DNA of 64,000 nt from Cyanoderma ruficeps. Lineage: Eukaryota > Chordata > Aves > Passeriformes > Timaliidae. A program made the translations under genes and the position numbers. The stretch is taken from the NCBI GenBank assembly GCA_008694505.1, contig VZDJ01007747.1, positions 40,652,523 to 40,716,522 of the forward strand. The letters are read 5' to 3'. The notes under the pieces were generated by a model. The model did no database searches and was not told where the DNA came from. It saw only the letters and a program-made list of their open reading frames with translations. Below, in pieces: positions 1 to 12,900 of the stretch. Each line of letters begins with the position of its first letter. The stretch's first letter is position 1.

Positions 1-1299
1 GGAGAGCAAAAGATGAAGAGTAAAGACTCTTTATTCTTTTGATCCTACCTGTATTTTTCAGGAAGTTTCCTTGTGTGCTAGATAATGACACTCAAATACA
101 ATTAGACTATGACTCCTGCTAATAAGTAATCAAGAATAATTATAAGTTTTAATTAAATACACGATAAATGCCTCTTTTTGTCAAGGAGTGCACATTTGAA
201 GAAATGGTTTTATTAAGTGCTAAGAAAACTTTTTCCCAGACAATTTTATCACTATTTCTTGTTTCCTGCTGTTCCTTTCTGTCTTGAAGATTGCATCAGT
301 CACATGCATGTGTTTTTTTTCCTGGGTATCAAATACCACTTAGGCAGGTGTTACTTAATTTCTACAACATCTGCCAGTCATTTTTGGTGGTTGTTGTTAG
401 TTTAGGTAACCTGCAGATGGTCATGTTCGCCCGTTTCTGCAGTGTTCCACAGAATCCCATGCTTCTTCCCCAAGTGCTGCTCTGCACTTCCATGCAGGCA
501 TCATCAATTTATCAAACTCAAATAATTTAGTAGCAGTTACATTTTCTTGCAATAAACAAAAACAGCTGCACTCTAGCTATCCTAATCTGCATGAATGCAT
601 AGATTGTAAAGGACTTTTCTGACAAACAAGGCAGAAGTTTAGAATTTCAAACTGGAATTTAGGGCATGTAAGTCAGAATGAGTCAACACTGATGTTTAGG
701 AACAACATCATAATGCAGAGAATGAATTAGTTACCATAGTAAATGCTCTGTTTTAATGATTTGATAGGGCAATGAATAGAAGGAGCTCAGAAAGAAGTAG
801 TATCATTCTTAATTACATGTTGTGCAATGAGAGAGTTTTTGTTCATTAATAGTGGAAATTAATTTGATTTTATAACAGATTGAAGAACGAATGTATAAGT
901 TTTACTTTGGAAAGGCAATAAGAATGATTTACAGGTGTTTTTATTCTTATTTTTTCTACCCCCTGGGAAAAACATAATCACATTTTACATTTTATTATGG
1001 CAATGCAGATTATTGATTTCTTAACAATAAAACATGCTCATTATATTGCATTGTAAGCGTGGCTTCAATCTGTGTGCTGTGATTTGTTGCCTGGCAGTTG
1101 TTGGCAGCCTAGCAACACGCTTCAGTCCAGATCTGCAAAAGGATGTAGACACCCGAAGTTAGGAGTTACGGGGAAGGCAGGTTTTCTCAGTACTTCAAAA
1201 CCCATCTAAAATCCTCAGCACCTTGAAATTTCTTGCACCTTGAAATCCCTTTGTACTTTATGGATGAAATTCAAGTACACTCCACACTTTCAAGGTCAG
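1..1299. other. AT-rich non-coding stretch
   Basis: No gene is supported here. The sequence is AT-rich and CpG-poor, and its short open frames start at non-ATG codons or lack any recognisable domain. The last 250 bases are less AT-rich and carry an RFX/X-box-like cluster (separate entry), which would fit a distal regulatory element. No repeat family was recognised. Confidence 0.6.
1086..1116. promoter_or_regulatory. RFX/X-box-like inverted repeat
   Basis: The stretch begins with the half-site GTTGCC followed by TGGCAG and ends with CCTAGCAAC, so the two ends form an imperfect inverted repeat of the RFX type (family consensus GTTGCC...GGCAAC). RFX factors bind such sites as dimers, and X-boxes are common in conserved non-coding elements and ciliary gene promoters. 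The motif is seen in the sequence; its use as a binding site is inference. Nothing else nearby suggests a promoter, so a distal element would be the likeliest role. Confidence 0.35.
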
Positions 1300-1408
1300 A
1301 GAGTCACAGAATGGCTTGGAAGGGACCTTAATGATCACCTCATTCCAACCCCTCTGCCATGGGCAGGGACACCTTCCACTAGACCAGGTTGCTCAAAGTC
1401 CTGACCTT
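1300..1408 (-). mobile_element. CR1 LINE 3' end fragment
   Basis: This is the reverse complement of a CR1 3' terminus. It opens with TCACAGAATGG, continues through CTTGGAAGGGACCTTAA and TTCCAACCCC, then CATGGGCAGGGACACCTT and CTAGACCAGGTTGCTCAAAG. Each block is a standard piece of the avian CR1 3' untranslated region read on the minus strand. Only the last 100 or so bases of the element remain, as expected for 5'-truncated LINE insertion. It has no coding capacity. The family assignment is firm; the subfamily cannot be set by eye. Confidence 0.9.
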
Positions 1409-4400
1409 CTTAATTTTCTTTCCTCTTGCAGATTTGAGCAGGGCTGTGTGCATTTTGTGCATATGACAAGGCAGGATCCTCAAACTGAATGAGCTCTTCT
1501 GGAGGCAGATGCAGAGTGAGCAAAAGCCTCCTGTGATCACAGGCAGCACGAGTCAGCTGGAGCCTGTTTTGCAGAGAGATGGAGGCACAGTGATGCTTTT
1601 CTCCAGAAATTCATGTGCAGTGCATGTCCCAGCTCCTCTCACAGATGCCTGTGTGCTGACGAGGTCGTGTCTGGAGACTGGCAGGTGTCGTGGAAGGGAT
1701 TAGTGCTGATGTCCTACTGGAGCCTTGCACAGGGCACAGCCTCTAATTTGTGTCTGCCTTCTCATCTGGTGCCATTTTTTTAATTCTCCTTGAGACTACT
1801 GGCAGCTTTGGGCTGAAATTTGTTGGGTGAGTTAAAGGTTTAATTACAGAGGGCCTAGCAGGTAGATGGACAGACACAATTAGGTGAGCCTGGCTTCCTT
1901 TGCAAATCTGCCTGAAAGGTGCTTAGATATTGCAGCCAGAAATCAGAAATGCCACCTGATTACTCCTTGGCCAAGGAAGTGATGTCTATCACCACACCCA
2001 AATCACATTCCCTCCCTAGATCAAGGGGTCTTAAAGTTGATTTTTAAAGTACTGCTCTTAACAGTGGCTCCTCAATAGGTAAAGGTGCCTTCCCAGGAAC
2101 AGGGAAACTTTCTGTTTCAGGTTATCATCAATCCAAAGCCGATTAGTTTTTTGAAGGGAGGTTTGTTACCTTTTCTGTGTTCTTTGCTGCTGTCTATGTG
2201 CTGGGTAATGCAAGCTTAACTCATTGTGTCAGGGGAAAAAAGGGATAACTAAGCTTAGTAATGACTCAGGAAGGGAAATTCAAACTTCTCTGTTTCTAGT
2301 GCTTCTGTGTATGTAAGTTTTGGAAGGAGATTTAAAACTCTGTTTCTTCTGTTTCTTCTCTTTGAGGTGAGTGCCCCCATCACTGGGCTATTCATGTCCT
2401 TGATGCCTCCTCTCTCGTTTCATAAGAATCTTGCCCTAAAAAACATATTTCTAAAAGCAGTGTAATGTACCTCCAGACCATGTTTTCTTCCTTCTTCCCT
2501 TATCTCTTAGCTGTATCTGAATATATTAAATTGTGATGTTTTTGAAAGGGATGCTAACTTGGTTTGAACTTTCCTTGGTACCTAATTCTTCACTAGAATT
2601 CTGACATGTTAGTTATTATAATCTTAAAGTTTACAAAATCCTTTCCTGTTTAATTTTTGTGTGTCAGTCTGTGAAACTTCTCAAAATGTCAGATGATTAG
2701 ATGAGTTTTGCCCCCTATCCAAGATGTTGATGGAAGGAAGCAAAAGGAAGTTCATTCCAGAGCTGCAAACATCTAACGAAGAATTTTTTAGTCAGTTGCT
2801 TCCTTTTATCTGTGTTAACCATAAATCAGTGGTTATTTTATAAGTTCCTCATGAGTACAAAAATCAACAGCATGACTGTATCCTGAAATAGTTGGTGAAA
2901 AAAACTTCACAGCAACTCCTGAAAGGCACTGGTGTACCAAGGTGACAGCACTGGTGCATGTGATAGTGCGTGGTCTTGCAGTCAAATGTGGTCTTTAGCT
3001 GCCTTTTCCCCAGCAATTCTGGGCCTCATTTTCTTTGTTATTCTGCTTCTTTTTTCTAATGAGGGAATAAATAATTTTTGTTTCATTCCTGGTTTTCTGA
3101 TGTTTCTTAAATTATTCTTTGTGATATGGGCTTCTTTTTTGCTTGGTGATACACAAGTGGATTTCCACTGAAATTCATTAGCATTAAATGTTAATTTTTT
3201 AATTTAATGTTTAACTCTGTTCCATTCCCTCTGATTTTATTTGCATTAGTCTTTTATGAATGGAAGCACCTGCAAATATATTCCTAAAATCACAGTTTTC
3301 CACATAATTTAAAATTATTTAACAGTTTACTAAGGGATCACTCATGGAAAGCACTCCTGCCCTGCCTTGAAGCTGGGAATTCCTCCATTTAAAAAAAAAA
3401 ACCAATGGGGTTTTGATGTCAGCTCCACTGGTGGTGCCAAAGGCTTGTTGGATACAAGCTGTGGTCTTCCCTGAGCCATGAAGTGCACCAGAGGGATGAT
3501 TGATTTGTACCTCCTGGTACAATCATCTCATTGGAAAACACATTTGCTGAATGAAGTTCATTGGATTGTTCTAGATAAAAAACTTGAATTTATGCAGTTT
3601 TAAGAGCACTTTTTAAAATGATTTACAAGGCAAACTTAACTTAAACTTGCTTTAACTTACAGGCAGGTTTATCCTTTTGCAGTGATAAAATTTGACAGAA
3701 GATTTTTCTGATAGGAAGATGGAGTTCAAAGCTTAAAAAGGTAGCTTAGCCTCATTCTATATAAGTCAATTATGAATGTTCAATTTAACAGGAAAGATTT
3801 GTACTAATAATTGTGCTAATTAAGTCCAGTTGTCACAAACAAGAGAACACTATTACATTTTGGAGTGCTTATTTTTAATAACTTCATGCATCTCTTAAAA
3901 CTCCTTTTGAGTGTATACGAGTACACATACACAATACAGATCACTCAAAAATGAAATCAAATATTTTGTATCCAAAAATGAGGTATTTAATTATCCAAAA
4001 ATGAGGCATTTAATTTAAAAAGCATGTTTAAACAGGTAGTTAAGGTATTCCTGCACCTGAGTCCTCAGTCTTGGAGTAGAAGTGACCTCTAATTTGCCTC
4101 ATGTTTGTGTCCATTCTGTCTTTTGTGTCCCTGTGCAGTTATTTGTCTGAATGCACTTTGTATCTGTTCCTTCTTTTTTCTCTTGATGCCTGAGTGTGGC
4201 AGAGCTTGTTGTCTTATCAAAGCTGGACTGATTCCTGGAATTCTGGTTCCTGGAAATCTTTGCCTGTTTGCAGCGATTCCGTAAGCCAGAATTGCCACAA
4301 GGTACAGAAATTAAAAGCTTATCAGCATTTCTCCATAGGAGCATAGAGGTATATTTTCTGTTGAAAATCTTTCTTTAATTTGGTGTTATAATTGAACTAC

Positions 4401-6804
4401 ATTACATCCAGCATAAAAGGAGGTTGATTTATTAGTTGCAGTTAATTTAAAAGGCTGCTGAATACTCCCCGCTTCCTTCTGCAGTGTAAGTGGCTTTTTT
4501 GATTTTTGGTAAGTTTTCAAATGTAGCTGAAGCATGGGACAGACCCTGACTTAGGCTGCCAGGTTTACAGATGCCAGTATTTTTTATAAACTTTAAATTG
4601 TCTTTTAAATAAAGACTTCATCAAACAGTAGAAGCAGAGTTTTCATGATTTGTAGAAAGTCCATAAATTTATACTTCATTTAGCTGGGCTACTGTACTAT
4701 CTGAAAGACTGAATTGATGTAAAGGAGTTTAACTTGGCAAAACTGCTAGAACCTCATATTTTAGGTAAATGTACTGCAAACTGTAAAGTTCTAGAGAAGT
4801 GATTCTATGCAGCATTCCTTGGCTGTGAAGGACAGAGCAGGGGGAGGGAAAGCTAAAATTATACATCGAAGCACGTTCAAGATATCATCATATCCTTGAC
4901 ATTAGGAGTATAATCTGTGTTGGAGATTGGCAGTAATGCCTAATGATTTTGCATCCAAAACCAGATGACATTGTTCTCCCCATTGATATATCCATAATGC
5001 TTTCTTGTGGTTTCTATTTATGATGTATTTCCCTTTTAATCAATTACATTTTGATTACATTATGTTCTTTCAGTAGCATTAAAGGATTATGGGTTGAAAA
5101 AATAAAAACTGATTTGGTAAGAAAGTATAAGCTGGAAGAAAAGGAGTTAATTTCAAAAAGCCCCATTCCAATATCCATCTACTGATGACAGTTCAAGAAA
5201 CAAGATATGCTACACTGTTGCCAAAATTTTGTCTTTTTTGCCACCTAAAGTATCAGGCCCTTGAACCAGTTACCTTCAAGCATTAGTTGAGAGTTCAGCT
5301 GCACCTGCTCCATCTTCTGTTGTGACCTGTGGTGCTAATTTTATTGTAGAAGATGTTGTCCACAACAACACTCAAGTTGCTAGTCAAGTACAAGGAAAGG
5401 CCTTTTAATATTTAGCTCACTGAATTGGTTCAGTTTTACTTGCTGAAAGGTTTTTTTGTTTGGCCTCTGCAGAAGGTAAGGGTAAGTTTTTTTCTTTCTA
5501 GGTTTATTCAAGAATAATATTGGTCATATGATGTTATCAGCAAGAAGAGAATCAGCATGGCTGCTGCTAAGACAAAAATGTATCTAGACATGAGGTTTCA
5601 GCAGTTGGTAAGGTTATTTTAAGATGCACTCACCATTTGAAGATGTTCCATTAATTCTTGAGATTAGCATATTTTTTAAATGGCAGGAAATTTGATAGAA
5701 ACATTTAGAGTATGCTGGATGGGATGTTTTCAGAACTCAGTTTCTATGAAGCTTGGCTATAATCCTCCCCAGTTTTATGTTTTTCAAATTTGACAGTGCC
5801 TTCTCTAAAAACATATTTCTGGTTGAAAATAAAGTGGGATAAAAGATTGCGTGATAAACCAGGGTGTCATTCACTGAAATCAGTGTTAGTCAATACAGAA
5901 GTGATGTGGAAAAATGCATTTTCAGAAGTAAATTTACCTCTACTTACACTGCAAAGTACCATAAAACCTTTGTGTAGCAACTGAGCATAAGCATGGCAAG
6001 CTGTCAGCTGAATCAGGTCATTAGGAAATTCCTCAGCTCTCATTTTCTCTGGCCACTTTATTTTCTTCTAGTTCTAATTTTCATAATTTTTACTGTATTT
6101 CATAATAAGGGATAAGCCATTCTAACCGCATGTTTCAGGGACACAGTGATGCCCATGGTATCTTATTAAATCATAAATTGCTGACAGCATATTGATTATT
6201 GGTCTTGTAGCTGCAGCCTGCATTGACACTGTTGGGCTGTCTGTTTTGGCCACCACCAGTCAAATGAGGGAAACAAGAATTCAAGCAGCTGGGGTGGTGT
6301 AAAGATGAGAACTCTTAACAGAAGTAAGCTATGCACTCAGGATTTTTTAGGTTTGCTGATGTGATTTGAAGGTGCCTTCCTCAGGTATCCAAGCTATGAG
6401 TGGCATCCTGTGAAGACCTGGGAGGTTGGTGAGGGCTGTTGGAGTTGAAAGCAGGTGCCTTTAGGAAGCAATTGAGGACTTGCCTGAAGTTTGTGATCTT
6501 CTCCATGGCTGTATGTGGATCCAACTGACAAGCAGGAGTGGGGAGCACTAACATTTCTCCTTGCAAAAGTCTTGATGAGCTGTGCTTGAAAAGTACCTGA
6601 CTCAGCACTGCACTCTACGCTATTGATAGTCAGAACATCAAGTCCCTTTCTGGGAATAAGAAGTTTTTGACCTACTTTAATGGAAGTGTAGCACTTAAAA
6701 TATTCTCTTCAGCCCTAGGATTGAAAACAATGTCCTACTTCCTGCACAGGAGTCCAAAACCCCTCTCCTGTTATCTTTGCAAACCTGTTTCCATTCTCAA
6801 AGCG
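1409..6804. other. AT-rich non-coding stretch
   Basis: No gene is supported. The stretch is AT-rich with scattered poly-A/T runs. The open frames of 60-80 codons on either strand lack good start context, splice partners or recognisable domains. The only structure picked out is a 23-bp tandem duplication at 3970-4015. No CpG island or recognisable repeat was seen. Confidence 0.6.
3970..4015. repeat. 23-bp tandem duplication
   Basis: Two head-to-tail copies of a 23-bp unit occupy 3970-3992 and 3993-4015. They begin ATCCAAAAATGAGG and differ at a single base (T or C in position 15). Such near-identity indicates a recent local slippage duplication. No function is implied. Confidence 0.9.
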
Positions 6805-6975
6805 ATAACCAGCGGGCACTGAGTGGAACTGCTGCGTGTAGGTGTAGGAAGCATTTCTTCATACATCAGGTGAGTTATGAAGCTCTACTGCAGGATAATT
6901 TAGGTTACTGAAGTTTCACAAAGGTTGGAAGAGTGAATAGGTTCGTGGAAGAAAACTCCACTGGGTTTGCTGAAA
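6805..6975 (+). mobile_element. Eroded CR1-like LINE fragment
   Basis: Several phrases match older CR1 3' regions in the right order: AGTGGAACTGCTGC, GGTGTAGGAAGCATTTCTTC, ACATCAGGTGAGTTATGAAG, CTCTACTGCAGGATA, then GGTTCGTGGAAGAAAACTCCA. In CR1 elements these correspond to the segment that begins by describing a missing 5' part and ends shortly before the 3' tail. The copy is strongly diverged and its 3' end is unclear. The assignment is from memory of the family consensus, so a RepeatMasker run could move the boundaries by about 100 bases. Confidence 0.5.
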
Positions 6976-9900
6976 CAATTCTGATTGATAGAGCTCTTGA
7001 ATGGCAAATTGCTGGTGGCAGGGAGAGATTCTGAAATATAAGTTTTGCCTTTTTTCATCTTCTTTTTCTCATTGTTCTTTTCCTGAATCTAGCAGCAGGG
7101 GAAAAACCCCCACAAAAACAACCACTATTTAGCAAAATGGTCTGAACCCATAACAAGCTTTTCTTGCACCTTCAGTTGTGGAAGGCTTCTATCTTCCTTG
7201 CCCAAACTTAGTAGAACTTTGGAGAGTCCTTCAGTTCTTGGAGGCTTTCAGCTTCATCGTTAGAGTCAGAAATCAGAGCTACACTGCCCACCTGTAGTGC
7301 ACAGTCCATAACTCAGCACTTCGGTGTCTACAACCTCAGGTACCTGCTGCTGTGCATGTCTCATACTTCCCCATTAAGCCTGGCAGTGCAATTAATAATG
7401 ATTTTCACAACTTCAAATATCCATTCTATAGGTGTTGTAAAATATATTAATTTTAGAGATCACTGGTTTTTTGTTTGGTTTTTTTTTTCCTAGCTCAGAA
7501 TGGTTGAAGTATCCAAAGAAAGAGAAGCAGGAGATATATATATATATACATATATATATATAAAGTAGCTCCCTGCACATGAGATTCACATAAAACATCT
7601 GTGACCAGATCCCTACAAGTGGTGTGGTGTGTGATTAAAGATACAGGAGATCAGAACAAGGAGTAGCCAGCTGTGCTTAGAGTCCTTGTGGCAGCAATTT
7701 CTCCCTGTAGCTGTTTCCTTACGTGTGAAAGGATGATAACACTCATCTGTCTGAGGCTTAACTCATTACTGGTTTTATTGCAAGGTGAAAAGTCTATATA
7801 TAGTTTAATAAAACCCCCAACAAGCTATTATAGAACAGTGTTACTTAGTGTTTAATAATTTGCCTGTTCAAGCAACTGTCCGTATTAAGGAATAATTGAA
7901 ACATATTTACAGAGCAAATGTGAAAGAAAAATAATAGCATTATCAAGCTAAAAAGCTGTGGCACATAATTATTATATACTTACTTCATGATTCAGCAGCT
8001 GAGCTGTTTTTGTGCATGTAAATGATTTTTACTTAATGGATTGTTGCAGCAGTTGTGAGTGAGCAGCACAGGACTCTCCGAAGGGCGTACCTTGAGGACA
8101 CTGCAGCAGCAATATTTTGCTGTGTCACGAGATTTTATCATGCGTAAAGGACAGATTCCTTCATACTCGGGAGTTTTCACATGGAAACCACAGATATATT
8201 TCTGCTGCCAGTGTACAGTAATGCAAAACGTTCTTGGAAAACAAACTGGTTCTGTTAGTACAGGGCTTCTTTTTTTTTTTTTTTAAATTTAAATATTGCT
8301 TCATGAAGCATCTAACTTGTAACAGCAGTTATATAAACTACAACAAGAAAATGAAGAAACTTATGTCTAATAAAAGGGTGGTATCTTTTATTTCTTATTT
8401 TTGAAGCAGGAGCAATAAAAATGTAAGTGGATTTTGGTTTGCTGTTACAGTGCTCTATATTTGTCAAGTCCTATTACTAAACAAATAGTAAAAATACTGT
8501 GTTGATTTTATTGCTTTAGTAATACAGTTACCAGAACCACTTTACTACACTTCTCCAAGATTTCCAACATGTTTTTGAGTGAGTACATAGAAGTAATTTC
8601 TCAGGTTTGGACTGCATCCAGTACATTATGGAAGTGATCTTTCTACACAGCCTGAGATTTGGGTACAAGATAAGGAAGGTATAGTTTCATTAGGATAAGA
8701 TTTATCTTCAGAAAAGAAATTAAAAATTTAATTACCAGTAAATTGCATTGAACTGGGGATCTGCCCTAAAATAAGGGCAGTGATGCAAACATTCACTAGC
8801 AGATATTAACTAACAGGCATCTACAAATTAAAGGGGGTGATGTGTGATTTCTGGAACAGTTTATTAGTCCTGGGGATGGTCTCAATTACAACTCTGTGTC
8901 TGTGCCAAGCGTTCTTTACACCCCTACATGTGCAAATTCTACATGATGTGTCTGTAGGCTGTGCAAATACAGGACTGTGTTGACTTGTGGTTTTTTTTTT
9001 TTTGAAGAGCAACATCTTTCTATTGGACTGATAAAGTTGAGGGAAGAATGGAGAAATATCTGGCAAACTTTGGCATTTCTGATGGAGCCTTTAATGTCAG
9101 TCCAAGAAGTAATAGAGCTACAGAGAGATGTGAAGATGCATAGAATGAAGCTGGTAAAACTGTTTGCTTTGGCCTTCCCTCAAACATCTATGTGATAAGA
9201 GGAAACTTTTTGTTGAACTTGAGAGTCAAATAAATTAAAACAAACATTCCTACTTAAAGGAACCTCGTCCCCAGCCAGAGTGTAATTTTCTGGTTTATTG
9301 AAATGTAATCTCTCAGGTTGTTGAAATATAACACTAATACAAAATTTTGGGGTTTGCCAAGATGCTGTTTGATGTCTGTATTACCACAACCACGTTACTG
9401 TTTTCACTACCCTTGGCAGTGGCTGTTTCTGACGAGGCACCAGCTGAGCACCCTTGGGCACAGTACCTTTTAACTCTGATCCACAGAAGAAGGTTTAACA
9501 AATTCTGTGGAGATTTGCTGTATAAAGTTTTTATTTCTGGCCTGAATTGAGAGTTGTGCCCCTGAGTTTTGCAGCAATGTGATGAGCAACAGTTAAGCCA
9601 GCGAGATCATGAGTGGAAGGAGAAAGGCCATCTATAAATTGTCTGAGATTTTACTTGAGATGACATGATCTGGAAGTTTCAATCATTTCTAGTCAAATGT
9701 AAAGGAACTTTTACTTTGGATAAGGCTCCTCCTTTAGGTTCTGCAGGTGGTAGGGAGGATCTGAGGCTGACAAGGACTCAGATCAACTACCTTAGATCTG
9801 AGGTTTAGGTGGGAGAGCAGTTATTCTTGAAAGTCACCCTGTTGGCTATGTTTCTGTATCTTTACAATAAAAGTCACCAGTTCCTAATGAGAGAGCATTT

Positions 9901-12900
9901 AGAAGCTGAAATCTATCTTAGGCTGTCCACTGTGCTGCATTTTTAATATTGAGGACTTTCCTTTCTGGAGCTCTGAATGCAACACTCCTTAAAAGCCATG
10001 TGTGTGTGTTTACTTTTCAGAGGGGGGCAAAGGAAAATATGTTGTGTGTTTGTGCCTATACTGAAGTTTTACAGTCCTGTTGATCTCTGTATCACAGTGC
10101 AAACAACTTTTCAAAATTTGCTGTTGAAGTTGAATTGCTTTATATTTTAATTGAAATCCTTGTATGTTGTGATGGTAGATCCTGCAATTATTTTGTTCAT
10201 TAATTTTCCCTTGGAGCTCAGTGTCCTCTGGCGGGTACAATTGCATGTTTCAGTTATGGTTTATATGCCCATACATTCCTAAACTCTAGAATGTCTCCAA
10301 TTCTGAAATACTTTCCCTGTGTAGGCAACATAAAGCCATTCTTGTGTGTCTGCCTACCCCTGTTCCCTTTAAAGTAAGTTGCATATCAGATATTTTTGTT
10401 TCCATTTATGTCTGATATTTTGGTGCCCTTTCTTCCTCTGTGTATCAGAATCCACTTGCATCATTTCAGCTGATTTTGCCAACATCCTCATTACTTATGC
10501 TCCTTCACACACTAAATTAGCATTGAATTATGTGTTGCCTGAATTTACTTGACAGATAAAAGGAAGAACATTTTTTGTGTCTTGAATGAGGAAATGAGTA
10601 GAGTTAAAACATTGTGAAGGCTGGCCATCTGCAAAGAGGGACAGTGTCTGTTTTCTGGAAAAAAGTGAAAAACAATGCTGTGTGCATTGCCTTATCATCA
10701 TTTATGCAAGGCACAAAAGAAGGATTTCCAAGTATTCCTCAATTTTTCAGAGATTTCACTTATTAAACTGGCAAAAATGAAAAAAAACACAACATTGGTA
10801 CAAAAAAATTGCATGTTTGAAGGTACATGTGAGCAAATGTACACAAACAATTCTCTGATGATTCAGCTTCTACTTAGGTCCTTATCTCAGAATCCAGAGC
10901 TGCCTTCTCCCGGTCATTATTTCTTCCGTGTGTGTGTCATATTTTATATACATTTTCATCTGTGTGCATCAATGAGGCAGAATGCCTGCTCTGAGTAAGC
11001 ACTTTGGATTCCATCTCCAAACTCTGCTTTAATCAATATTGTTTTCAGTGACAGAGTGCTATGTAGAGTCTCCTTTTCTTGTCTAACCTCAGATGGGAAA
11101 TACAACAGATGGGTCTCACCGTGCGTTTTTGGCAAGGAATAGCATGAAAATAGAAATAAACCTTATTACATATGTGCTTCTCAGCATGATGCTTGTAATC
11201 TGCAGTAAATATCACTAAAAAAGTGCAAACTTACTGCCAGTTAACCATTAATCAGGGGAAAAAAGTTTAATAGAATGAGCTTAAGAGCAAATGCATCTTA
11301 ACCTTTACATAAAAAACTGGTGGTAGGGTGTTTTTTCTTGTGGTCTGAGATGAGTTGACAAGATAACTTAGTGTGCTGTCAGGAGCTGAAAGAAGATGCA
11401 GTTACGTGCTTTTCCAGAAACAGCAAATCCATTGTTGTGTGAGCAGTATAAAAAAATATGTAAAATATAACAGACTAAAGGAAGGAATATAATTAGAAGA
11501 CAAAACTGCATATCTCTAATTTTATTTTCAACAGTACGTATTTCCACAAATTACCAACTAACATTTTAAGCTACCCGAATTCTACCATTACGTGTTAATC
11601 ACCTGGGTTTGGTAGATGCTCAATGTTTTCAAGAAAGCTGTAGCATGTTTCCTGAGCTCCAGATGATCCAACTGTTATCAAGACATTTGAGATGATAAAG
11701 TGGTTAAATCTGTAAAATACTTAGGGCTGGAATGGAGAGGTTAGAGGTTGCTGTGTTTGCCTGTGTGGGGTGAGAGTCTTGGGTACCTCTGTATCTGAGC
11801 TGTCCAGCCTGTCCCAGTTCCAGTGATGCAGCTGCCCCAGAGGCTTTTTGGAGGTCATAGATGAGGATGTGTGTTTATCCAGGACTATCAGCAAGATTTA
11901 ATTTTAATAATGATTCATCTAGCCTCTTGTGCAGCTCAGCTCTTAGACTAGTGTCTGTGTGTTACTACACTAAGTTATTTATTTTTTTAAAAAAATCCTA
12001 TCAACTAGGATAAATAAAAGCTTAAAAATATTTTTAAATTTAGAGATTAATGGTTGCTTGGGTTCTTTGGATAAAGCTAGATTTCTGGACTCTCTGTGAG
12101 ATGCTGTGTTGTGTAGGATAATGCACTGTGATTCTTTCTACTGAGGACTGGACAGTATTTTCCTAACAGTGGTTTCTTCTTCAAGGAAATGTTAATCAAC
12201 CTATAGGATGTCATGAAATTTTAAACCTTTCAGGTTTTTCCATTATATATAGCAATTATATCAATTTTTGGTGATGATCCTGGTCATTCTGTATTCCCCA
12301 ATGGCCAATGCAACCTTCTCAGACCCACCACAGACTCATCAGCCATGTCAACTGCTCCCTGAAAAAACAAAATGTTCTCTTTAACTGGAGACTCTGAAGG
12401 AAAAATTGATGTCACCTGTTCATCCTTCCCAATGTTCCCATCATTTCACTGATGTCAATTCTGTGCTTCTACTAAAAAAGAGTTAAGAAACAGTCAAGAT
12501 TCAACTGCAGCAATTCATGTAAGCCCAGAGCAAATGAACCTTTTACTTCTTTCTGTCAGTCTCCTCAGTTGTGGATTTTATACACATATGCAACACCTTC
12601 AATTATATATTTTGATACTGGTTGGTTGAGTAATATCAAAAGAAATGTATCTGTTCAAATCCAGAGTAAATCAATAAAAGTGTAGCAGTGTAAGAAAACA
12701 GAATGAAAAAGCAATGTTTTCTGCCCATGTGGGACTTCACAGCCCTCAGTAACTCAGGCTTCTGGGTTTTTCTGAGTATCAGAAACCTTAAAGCATTTGA
12801 GACTAAGTTGGCTTCCAGAGCACACATTTCATTTACACACTCTCCCTCATCTCCCATCGTGTCTGAGGTGTGAGGTTCCTTACAGACACACCTTGCTGCT

